From Jaapia argillacea MUCL 33604 (taxonomy: Eukaryota; Basidiomycota; Agaricomycetes; Jaapiales; Jaapiaceae), in contig KL197751.1 in assembly GCA_000697665.1 (NCBI GenBank), positions 43,500 through 107,499 of the forward strand: a stretch of 64,000 nt of DNA, given 5' to 3'. Under the pieces are notes generated by a model. The model saw nothing but the letters and a program-made list of their open reading frames with translations. It searched no databases and was not told the DNA's origin. A program made the position numbers and the translations under genes. This document shows, piece after piece, positions 55,959 through 64,000 of the stretch; the stretch's first letter is position 1; the number at the start of each line of letters is the position of its first letter.

Positions 55959-58826
55959 TCACCGATCCTCCATCTTAACATCACCTTCCCCATCAGCATT
56001 CCCAGCATTCCCACTTCCAAACACAACCATTGGACTCGATCCCCCCTTCTCCTCAAAACTGCCCTCCGACTCGGTACCCATATTCACACCCACAGACCCA
56101 GGCATCCCTTCATACCCCTTCGTGCCACCCGCAGCCCTACTCTCTCTCTCCTTCTTCTCCTTCTCGATTTCTTGAGCGAGGAGCATGATATCTCCAGTCC
56201 CGATCTTGCCGAAATGTTGAAGGTAGGTGTCACGGGCTGTACGCAGTGCTAGCCACGCGTGGCGATTCTTGTTCTGGAAGAAAATTAAGAATACGGTCAG
56301 CATACCGGGAAGGAGCGAAGATAGAAGTAGAACAAACCTCCTCGTGCCTCGTAATCTGTTCATCAGAAACTGGAGGCGTTGGAGGTGCGGTAGGGGTAGG
56401 ACGAGCAAGTGGTGCAGCTATTGCCGGAGCGGGAGGAGGCTGGGACGCAGCCGCGACCACGGGTGTTGGTGCTGGAGTTGGGACGGGAGCGGGCGTAGAT
56501 GTAGAAGTTGGAACATCTGCTAGCGCAGAGTTAGGTTTGGGTGGCAACGAAGGGTGTAACGGCGGTGGGCTAGTAGCAGGTACTGTGGATATAGTTGATC
56601 GAGGTGCTGAAGGAGGTTGTGGTTGTGATGCAGGAATGGTTGAAACTGTCGACGTTGACTCTTGTGAATCAGATGTCGTAGGTTGAGACGAGGCGGCAGG
56701 CGGTTGTGACGGAGCAGGTGAAGCTGCTTTAGAGGCAGCTCCGGCTTTCGCTCTTGCCTGTGCCAACCGCTCAGCGGTCTTTGCCAAAGCCTTCCTACGA
56801 ATCTCGATCCTAGCATCTTCCTGCTTGATCTTCTTAACAAAGTCTTTCACCTCTCCCGGTCTATGAACAAAGAAAGTCAATCAACTGAACAAGAATACCG
56901 ATGTAAGAACAAGAAGAAAAAAAGACGAACTGGAATGGATTCTGCAAATCTCTCAAATCCCTATATCCCATCTCCCAAATCTCAGTCAAAGGTCCCGATC
57001 CAAGTTTATGGTCCCACTCTTTAACTTCCTCCCACATCTTCCTCCTAACATCCCTCGTAGCCTCTTCTAGCCCAACCTTCCTCTTCTTCCCATTCGCATC
57101 CATAATCTCCGCTGACCAAGGCTCTTTATCAAAAGCCGCACACAACTCATTCTTCCACCCAACCCAATTCCTTTCACGTTCGAGTATGACATTAACGGTT
57201 TCTGCAAAGGCTCGACCGGAAGGTGCGGTTTGACGGAGTTCTTCCATGGTTTTCGTGATAGTTTCTTGTACCCAGGCTAAGTCCGTCTGCTCCGGCTTTG
57301 TTTGGCTTTGAGCTTGACTCTGTGAAGAGGCGGGAAGCGAAGTGGAGGATGGAGAGGCAGTGGGAGCTTCATCGGAGAGTGTGAAATCCATTTGGAGAGA
57401 ACGGTTACGGGTGGAAGCCCATGTTGCTTTGGAGGCTTTCGTGAACGTGAGAAGGTGGTGAAGGAGTATTAAGAGCTGGAAGAGGAATTGACGGCGGAAG
57501 TGGGTGTCTGCGATCTACAAGGTGGGGACGTTGGTCTCCGAGAGCTACGTCCATTGGAATCAGATGAAGCGGACGTACCTCCAGATCCAACAGCTCTGGA
57601 CTCGTAAGGAACTTTGCGAAAAAGTAATCCTGGGTCGTAGAGTCCTCTGATGCAGGTTCAGATTCGGATTCCCTCTTGCGCTTCAAGGATGTACTAGGAG
57701 TCGTGCTTGTACTGGTAGTACTAGGGCCGTTGGTTGCACGCGTTCCCATCATCGCTCGTTCCTTGGTCGTGGCCTCTCGAATGACAGGCAACACTTTGTT
57801 GACGGCTTCTTTGAACGAGGCGAAGGTGGGTGGGTTTGTAAATATGGGTGGTTTGGAGAACGGATATTGAAGAGACCAGAAAGTCGTATAAAACTCTGTA
57901 AACTGACCGTGAGTAGGGTGCAGTGTCCAGTTTTAACGAAACCCACTTACCGTCTTTCTTTTTCTTTGCCTCATCAACCCCATCATCAACCTGCATCTTA
58001 TCGTCTTCACTCTTCACTTCATTCTTCACTTCACCTTTCACATCAACCTCCATCTTCACCGCCGTAACCGTCGCCACTCCAGCATCCGCCTCCCACAACT
58101 CCGCCCCAGGTCCCTCCCAAACCGGCCCATACTCCCCTCTCAAATTAACCCCACTCCTTTCCCCAAGCGGGAACACCGCACTCAAAAACGTCAAAATCCG
58201 CCCACAAAACTTGGTCGACGTCGTTCCCATTTTCGACAGTCTTCTCAAGAGATCGTTGAGGGTTCGAAGGAGGATTAGGGCTTTTCCTTTTTGGGGGACT
58301 AGGTTGTGGGTTAGGGCTATTGAGCGTTGTTCGATCCAGGTGAAGATGTGGGAACAGGAGGGGATCGTTTGGGCCTCTAGGAGGTCTTGGAGGATGCTGA
58401 AAGGGAAAGTTTGCTCGCAGGCATCTATGGGAAGTAGGTAGAATTGAGCATGAGTCGATTTCGGAGCGCAGAGCGACGTGCCACGGTCAGTGAATGCAAG
58501 GGCTATGTCAAGGAGGTCTTTGAGGTCTTCATAATAAGTCGTGTGTTCGTCTTTAAGAGCCTGTCCCTCCGTAGCCTGTGGAACGATTGATCAATCATCA
58601 TACGCCACGAGCTTTCCACGCCAAATGTTCAGCAACAACATACCGCAAGTTTGAAAATCTCGTTCCGAATCACGTATTCCCATTGAGCTCGCCTAGTTTC
58701 GGGTGAGGAACGTCCCTGCGTCTCCTGCAAAGTCTTCTCTACCAGAGAGTCGAGGGTATGTTTGTCGATGGGACGAGGAGGTAAGGAACGAAACAGAGAC
58801 TGGAGAGCCTTCTCCAGTGGTTGCAT
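55959..58826 (-). CDS. THO complex subunit 1 (Hpr1/THOC1)
   Basis: Nuclear protein of the THO complex, which couples transcription to mRNA packaging and export. Start MQPLEKALQSLFRSLPPRP at 58826. Exons give the helical THOC1 domain: YYEDLKDLLDIALAFTD, FPFSILQDLLEAQTIPSCSHIFTW, LILLRTLNDLLRRLSK, FCGRILTFLSAVFPLGERSGVN, EFYTTFWSLQYPFSKP and ADTHFRRQFLFQLLILLHHLL. The LRRLSK and SGVN stretches are family hallmarks. A lysine-rich acidic linker (KMEVDVKGEVKNE) follows the FPLGERSG block. The C-terminal third is Pro/Ala/Ser-rich and disordered. It ends in DVKMEDR at 55959. About eight introns. Head to head with a small gene at 58985, 158 bp apart. Confidence 0.9.
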
Positions 58827-58984
58827 GGTGGCAAGATACGAGCCGCGCGAAGTCCAGTATTGCGAAGCTATTATTGACTTTGTTATTGATGTTTGCGTTC
58901 ACGTTTACAATCTGTTGCAACCAAAGTAACGAATTGGCTACAGACCCTTCAAACTCCGCTTATCCCCCTCCCCTCACTCCAACC

Positions 58985-59371
58985 ATGTCCTCCACTTCAC
59001 CTAAAGCCCAACCCCCAGCACCAGCGCCCAGAACGACGAATATCCAAGTCGACATCGAAATCCTCACATCCTTATTATCCATCTCCCAAGACTCCACCTC
59101 GGACGAGACCACCCTTTCAGACCAAGAAGTAGCTGAATTATTGCGGAGACTGGAGACTGCGGATGGACTGGCGAGAGGTGTGGAGAGTAGGTTGGATAGT
59201 GTTATAGATGAATTGGATGGATTGTTAGCTTCGCTGGAGTCTCCGGAGGAGGAGGAGACCGAGGGAGATGTTCAAGCTGTTCAAGACGAGGTAGCTGCAG
59301 CTGTTGGCGGAGAACCTGATGGCACAGGAGTTGCCCAACCAGTGCAGGGTGAAGAGAGGAAGCAGCATTAA
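58985..59371 (+). CDS. Small acidic coiled-coil protein of unknown function
   Basis: Single exon of 128 residues from ATG 58985 (MSSTSPKAQPPAPAPRTTN). Residues 20-80 look structured and helical: IQVDIEILTSLLSISQ, TLSDQEVAELLRRLE and GVESRLDSVIDELDGLLASLE, with heptad-like Leu/Ile spacing. The tail is acidic (EEEETEGDVQAVQDE). I do not recognise a family with confidence. It shares a 158-bp promoter region with the THO subunit 1 gene, so the two may be co-expressed. The reading frame is open upstream, but 58985 is the best start because the Met lies just before the Pro-rich leader and outside the neighbouring gene. Confidence 0.65.
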   Translation: MSSTSPKAQPPAPAPRTTNIQVDIEILTSLLSISQDSTSDETTLSDQEVAELLRRLETADGLARGVESRLDSVIDELDGLLASLESPEEEETEGDVQAVQDEVAAAVGGEPDGTGVAQPVQGEERKQH

Positions 59372-59891
59372 CGGTGGGCATTCCCGGGATTTCTTGGTCC
59401 CCATTGTCTGAATTCATCACCCTCTACGCACAGGAATAACCTCCACTTGATCGGTTGCGTCTTCGTCTATAATCCGATTCTGCTTTGGATCAGGTGAGTA
59501 TTGCCTTCCTCTACGATGGTTTCCTGATCTCAAACCCATTCATCCAGGAGTGACATCGAATCATCCATCAGATCTGTCGCCCTTCCTGCGCTGACATCGT
59601 GAACTGGCTTTCGCCCATGCTGATGCGTCCTCCCTACAGCATCACGGCACATCAACCTCGTTCCATTCATCTATATGCACCATTATGGGTGAAGGAGGAT
59701 AGGAAGCGCTGAAGGGGAAGAGATTCGTTGGGTAGAGGAGGTGTACTCACGATCAAGAGATTGGACAGGTTATGTTGGGTATGGAATAATAGGTATACAT
59801 ACATACGACGTATAATATACACACATCTGTCCCGAATGCATCGCGATACACGTAGTGACGTTCAAGCAAACCAACTCACCATCCCAAGTCC
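59372..59891. other. Convergent spacer
   Basis: 520 bp between the small acidic protein gene and the RS-rich gene. Contains a run of ATACATACATACG-type words at about 59795. No gene recognised. Confidence 0.4.
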
Positions 59892-60511
59892 TTACAACCT
59901 ATAAATCTTCCTACCCCTGCTATCAACCTCGTACCCAGTCCTAGTACCCCTGTGCCTCGACCTCCTCGGCCCAAAACTGAACAACTTCCTAAACCCATGT
60001 GCGACACTCCTCAAGTACTCTCCAAACGTCCGGTGCCTACGACGCACATTATGTTCGCGGTAATGCCTTGAATCTCTCGAATGGGAACGGGCGCGAGAGG
60101 GAGTGTGTGCACGAGAGTGAGGGCGGGATCGGTCGCGAGATTGTGAGCGCCGACGGGATCTGTCTCGAGATTGGGATGGATGGCGGCGCTATCGTATCAC
60201 ACGACTCTCGATCAACAAACACAATCCTGTTAAGATGGAAGGATGCGTACCACTACAACCACATTCGAACCGCTCCCATGATGATGGTGACCGTGACTCT
60301 GGTGCGAACTAACATACTGAACGGGCGCAGGCTGAGGTGCACCATAATACGGGGTCCCTCCATACCCACTATTCTGACTGGTGGTATAATAAATTGGCGC
60401 TGGTGAGGGTGAATGGTGCGAATAATGGGAGTTCTGTGTCGGGTGGAGATATTGCGGATTTACTGGACCGTATGGTGATGGCGCGCGCGGAGGTTGGTAG
60501 TATTGTGCCAT
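59892..60511 (-). CDS. Small Tyr/Pro/His-rich and Arg/Ser-rich protein of unknown function
   Basis: Two exons. The first starts at 60511 (MAQYYQPPRAPSPYGPVNPQ), is rich in Tyr, Pro, Gln and His, and ends SHGHHHHGSGSNVVVV. An intron with donor GTACGC (about 60249) and acceptor CGATAG (about 60190) leads to the second exon. That exon begins RRHPSQSRDRSRRRSQSRDR, continues through more SR/RS dipeptides, and ends RTGYEVDSRGRKIYRL with the stop at 59892. The protein has about 185 residues. The RS stretch is typical of RNA-binding or splicing-linked proteins, but no RRM is present. I have no functional assignment. A damaged copy lies at 63176-63408. Confidence 0.7.
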
Positions 60512-60812
60512 CGTGAGGGCGTTGTCGGGGAACAATCAAGAGCGAGAGAGAGTCAACTGCGGAAAATAGTGTGGGGAATGGAAGAAAAGACAAAGTGGAG
60601 GCGGAGGTCTATTGATGCCGATGTCGGTATCCCGAAAGGGCCGAACTAGAAATGACATGATCGTTGTCAAGGCTATACCTATTTCGAGGAGCTGGGGCTG
60701 AGCACTGAGAACCGGGTGCGAGGTTGTGTTGAAACCGTTCCGTATGCGAAGTCTCGCCTCGCACACAATCACTCCACCCAATCCCTACAAAGTCGTTCGG
60801 CTTCAGTACTCA

Positions 60813-62648
60813 TCATTCCATCCTGGCCTCATCCTCCCCATCTCCTCCACCTTCATCGCTCCACTCATCCTCCCCCTCCAATCCTTCCCCCCACCCGTCC
60901 GACCAATCCTGATCACTGTCGGAATCTTCATCACTATACCCATGAAACTTGTCCATCTCCTCCGGGTCAGATCCTACTTCCCGAACATCATACCTCTCCC
61001 AAAAGGCCTTGTCAACATGCTCCAGAAGAGCCAAACGTGCCCCATTTGGTAAATGATAGCAGTCCTCCATCCACAGAAGCTCCAATCGAGAACCCTCGGA
61101 AGCCCTCTTCTTCAAGAAATCCAGCAGGGCGGCACCGACGGTTGTAGATACACCGTCGCCAATACGATATTTGTGTTCGAAGTCGACTTCCCGAATGAAC
61201 ATCGTTTTCAACGCCGGGAAGAGTTTGTCTTGTCCATACTCCTCATTCGGTGTCAAAATTGCCTTGAGGAAACCTACAAGGGCGCCAGCTTCATCAATCT
61301 CCAACCGGTGAACCTGAGTCGCTCCTTCAAACGCGTTTAACCAACTGTCCGTCGGCAAAAAGGTTTTGCTCGATACATAGAGGACCTGAACGTCGAAGAG
61401 CTGCAATAATTTGCAGGAACGCAAGATCCAGGTGTTCGAGCGACGACGAAAGGTGTATTCTTCGTGCTGTCCGGGGATACCAGAAAGACCGATATCGAGG
61501 TATGGCGATACGTTCGTACGATGAGGGTTGCATTGCACATCAACCCATCCTTGAACACGACGATTCGGCATGGTTAGCTTGACACTGAGTGTCCGAAGAG
61601 GAAGGTATCCAGGCTCCCCTCGGAAGTTGAGACGAGTTCCAATCCTTTCAAACAAACAGCCGACTGGGCGCCAATTTGGGATGGCATCCCAGTCGAGTCG
61701 TTTGACGGAGATCTTGATTGGATGTGTGGGGATGAGATTTTCCATCATCGCAACACAATTGGAAACAGCGTCAGCGATGCTGACCAATGTGAGGTGGTTA
61801 AAACGAACGGGATTGTCGACGGGGGGAGAATCAGGTTGGAGGCAAGCCCAAAGAGATATAATCTCCAGATATGGGAGCTTTGATAATACGGAAAGCATCT
61901 CCGATACAGAGACCGTCCTATGCGGTCTGTCTAGGTCGAGAGTCACCAACTGTGATGGAAGGGGTGGAAGCGACTCGAGGCCATGGTAACGGACACCAAG
62001 ATGGCGCAGTTTTGGGGTTCCACCGCCTTGGAAGAGGGGGTGTTTGATATCCAAGCGTTCAGATAGGCCAAACCGGAATGACTCTAAATGAGGTGCTGAG
62101 ATGACCGAGAGTCGCTTTACTATCTGAACAGCAAATTTCTCTCCGTAGTGGTCGTCAAGGTGGAGGACCCGGGCACGTTCCGCGTGCTTCAAAGCTAGTC
62201 GAATGGCCTTCCTCAAGTACCGGGAGTCATGTTCGTTGACTTCCAGTGGTTGGATGTCGATGGTCAGGGGAAACTGCTTTGAGCGCTCAAGCAGCGCCCG
62301 CGTGTAAGAGATCGACCAAGGGCCCACGACACTGTCAGGGCAGAGCTTACTCCACAGCTCTGGACACTGAAGTGATATAAGGCGCCACTGTCGGCACACA
62401 TGGGAGATCCTGAACACCATCGGGTGCTTGTAACAACTTTCCCTGTCATCAAAATCCGGCGAAAAGACGGAGAGAATAAATATCCAGGAGAGGGTTTCGA
62501 CGGGGAGACGACGTATGGGAGGCAGAGATAGAAGCGTCTTGATGGCTGGTTTGTCGCTCGGGTTTTCGAGTCCGTCGATATTCTGCTTCGAAATGTGCTT
62601 CTGTTCGACCGCGATTTGAGATGTAGAGAGCGAGGTCATGTTAGGCAT
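60813..62648 (-). CDS. F-box protein, third gene in the window
   Basis: Single coding exon of 611 residues from ATG 62648 (MPNMTSLSTSQIAVEQ). An intron in the 5' leader (62753-62693, GTGAGC...CCCCAG) is likely. The F-box is near residues 45-110: IRRLPVETLSWIFILSVF, then FRISHVCRQWRLISLQCPELW. A Leu-rich body follows, with units such as PKLRHLGVRYHGLESLPPLP, LPYLEIISLWACLQ and RLELLWMEDCYHLPNG. The tail is very acidic (EEMDKFHGYSDEDSDSDQDW). It has the same general architecture as the two F-box genes at 26 and 34 kb but is much more distant. Probable SCF adaptor of unknown target. It lies between an intact and a broken copy of a small RS-rich gene. Confidence 0.82.
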   Translation of the reverse strand: MPNMTSLSTSQIAVEQKHISKQNIDGLENPSDKPAIKTLLSLPPIRRLPVETLSWIFILSVFSPDFDDRESCYKHPMVFRISHVCRQWRLISLQCPELWSKLCPDSVVGPWSISYTRALLERSKQFPLTIDIQPLEVNEHDSRYLRKAIRLALKHAERARVLHLDDHYGEKFAVQIVKRLSVISAPHLESFRFGLSERLDIKHPLFQGGGTPKLRHLGVRYHGLESLPPLPSQLVTLDLDRPHRTVSVSEMLSVLSKLPYLEIISLWACLQPDSPPVDNPVRFNHLTLVSIADAVSNCVAMMENLIPTHPIKISVKRLDWDAIPNWRPVGCLFERIGTRLNFRGEPGYLPLRTLSVKLTMPNRRVQGWVDVQCNPHRTNVSPYLDIGLSGIPGQHEEYTFRRRSNTWILRSCKLLQLFDVQVLYVSSKTFLPTDSWLNAFEGATQVHRLEIDEAGALVGFLKAILTPNEEYGQDKLFPALKTMFIREVDFEHKYRIGDGVSTTVGAALLDFLKKRASEGSRLELLWMEDCYHLPNGARLALLEHVDKAFWERYDVREVGSDPEEMDKFHGYSDEDSDSDQDWSDGWGEGLEGEDEWSDEGGGDGEDEARME

Positions 62649-63175
62649 GACGGGGATCAGTGGTTCCACCCCGAACGCGGAAGACAGTGAATCTGGGGAG
62701 ATAAAATGTACAACATTGGTCAAATGCCAAAAATGAGAACAAAATGCGCTCACTTTTCGGGTCGTGAAGGATGTTAGGGCGAGGTTGTTGGTAAGTTAGA
62801 ATTGTTAGCGCTGAGGTTGGCTGTCGCCCGTTGACGCGTAGCGTCACAAATTTCCGTCACTGTCACGGCTATACGGTCACGGTCCACCTACTCAAACATC
62901 TTGCATTCCTTCGCTAAAACGGCAATCACTCTGCGTATAAATTAGTCTATGTTTATTCTAAGCCAGCTAATCAAACATCTAACGAATGAACGCCAATTAA
63001 TAAGACATTCTAGGGTCACTTGTTTACCATTAAATTCAATTGTTTCAATATCCAAACTAGATATAGGTTTTGGAAAACCACCAGTCCTTGGATCCCGAAA
63101 TCAATAATGCGGGAGGCAGGTCATGTCGTTCATGGGGCGTGTTGCATCTCTTCCATTTTGCCGTCGACCTCACAC
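62649..63175. other. Upstream region of the third F-box gene
   Basis: AT-rich between about 62930 and 63080. It holds the 5' leader intron of the F-box gene (62753-62693). No gene or element boundary recognised. Confidence 0.4.
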
Positions 63176-63408
63176 TATACCAAATGATGGTGGTGGTGAC
63201 CATGACTCTGGTGCGAATTAACATACTGAACCGGCCCAGGCTGGGTACGGGGTCCCTCCGTACCCACTCTTATGACTGGTCGTATAATACATTGGCGGTG
63301 GGAACGGTGAGTGGTGCAAATGATGGGAGTTTTGAGTCGGATGGAGGTATGGGCGTTCACTGGACCGTACGCCGAAGGCGCGCGCCGAGGTTGGTAGTAT
63401 TGTGCCAT
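63176..63408 (-). pseudogene. Broken partial copy of the small Tyr/Pro/His-rich gene
   Basis: From the ATG at 63408 it starts MAQYYQPRRAPSAYGPVN, like the gene at 60511. A 1-nt deletion soon after (GTGAACGCCCAT for GTAAATCCGCAAT) shifts the frame, and a further gap removes codons around PYYGAP. Nucleotide similarity resumes (CAGTATGTTA, CACCAGAGTCA) up to the His run and then ends; the RS-coding second exon is absent. The 5' flank is also similar (CTATTGATxCCGAxGTC in both), so promoter and exon 1 were duplicated together. Confidence 0.8.
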
Positions 63409-63693
63409 TGCAAGAGACATGTACAAAATCGAGCAGGGGGAATTGAGGAGAGGGTCAAGATTCAAGAAAGTAGTGTGGGGAATGGAGGGGAAGATAGGTG
63501 GAAATGGGAGTCTATTGATACCGACGTCAGCTCCCCGAAATAGCCGGTGGAAACGACATGGTGATGATAGTGCCAATGCTGTACCTGTTGTGAACACGTC
63601 CGGACTTGTATATTTACTGTTGTTTTCATTCTTTTATTGGACTTCATTCGCTTTCGTATCATTTCCCTTGTCTATGATACCTAGCATTCTTTC

Positions 63694-63745
63694 ATCTTAT
63701 CTTATCTTATCCTATCTTATCTCGGACATTATCTTATCTTGGACC
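63694..63745 (+). repeat. TCTTA-type pentanucleotide microsatellite
   Basis: Repeated ATCTT/CTTAT units with one or two interruptions, in two short runs. Confidence 0.85.
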
Positions 63746-63780
63746 TTGTACTATTTATAGCATCCAATGACTCGTCCAGT

Positions 63781-63810
63781 ACAGCCTCGTACAGCCTCGT
63801 ACAGCCTCGT
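63781..63810 (+). repeat. Three tandem 10-bp units ACAGCCTCGT
   Basis: Exact threefold repeat of ACAGCCTCGT. Confidence 0.95.
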
Positions 63811-63954
63811 CATTGTTCTCCGTTTCATTGTTCTACCTTCATTGTTCATTGTCATTGTTCTGAACCTTAACTCGCTCATCATTGTCCTTAGACATTGTCT
63901 CGTTCGTTATTGTCTACAGTACATTGTTCGATATCCCATTGTTCCTGTAGTATA
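63811..63954 (+). repeat. Dispersed CATTGTTC octamer cluster
   Basis: CATTGTTC occurs at about 63811, 63826, 63840, 63853, 63932 and 63947, with near copies CATTGTCC and CATTGTCT between. Spacing is irregular. No gene lies in the last 590 bp of the window. Confidence 0.8.
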
Positions 63955-64000
63955 TAAGGACACCTACCTACTTTGTATTCGGTAGCTTGTCCACTTGAAC

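Overview
The window is fungal nuclear DNA, most probably from a mushroom-forming basidiomycete (Agaricomycetes). Genes are dense, on both strands, and split by many introns of about 45-65 nt with GT...AG ends. The gene set (Hog1 MAP kinase, Exo84, Ask1 of the DASH complex, Skt5-type chitin synthase activator, Mcr1, Dph4, Ubp2-like protease, THO subunit 1) is that of a fungus. The agaricomycete habit of amplified F-box genes is also present. No organellar or bacterial segment was seen. Exon joins below were read by eye and checked for frame; no alignment or transcript data were available.

Left part (1-12 kb): a carbohydrate-use neighbourhood. Two paralogous MFS sugar porters stand head to head (one cut by the window edge). 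Next to them are a large DUF5695 six-hairpin-glycosidase-like gene with a probable signal peptide and, divergent from it, a secreted GH51 alpha-L-arabinofuranosidase. Export of enzymes plus import of sugars is a plausible joint role, but this is inferred from position. Then come housekeeping genes: methylcrotonyl-CoA carboxylase alpha subunit, a MYND zinc-finger protein, a Baeyer-Villiger/FMO-type monooxygenase, tRNA-dihydrouridine synthase 2 and Ask1.

Middle part (25-36 kb): an accessory, repeat-rich block. It opens with a 388-bp MITE-like element that has hAT-type ends and a perfect 8-bp target duplication. It continues with a tandem duplicated module of F-box genes and Ser/Thr-rich single-pass membrane proteins with Gln-rich tails: two intact F-box genes, one deleted F-box relic, one intact membrane-protein gene and one whose first exon is frame-broken by a 13-bp tandem duplication.

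Right part (36-60 kb): conserved core genes in alternating orientation: Exo84, Hog1, Mcr1, Dph4, a secreted S1/P1 nuclease with two microexons, Skt5/Chs4, a Ubp2-like deubiquitinase, a U6-like snRNA sequence, THO subunit 1, and a small acidic coiled-coil protein.

Last 4 kb: a third F-box gene lies between an intact small RS-rich gene and a broken copy of that gene. The window ends in short tandem repeats.
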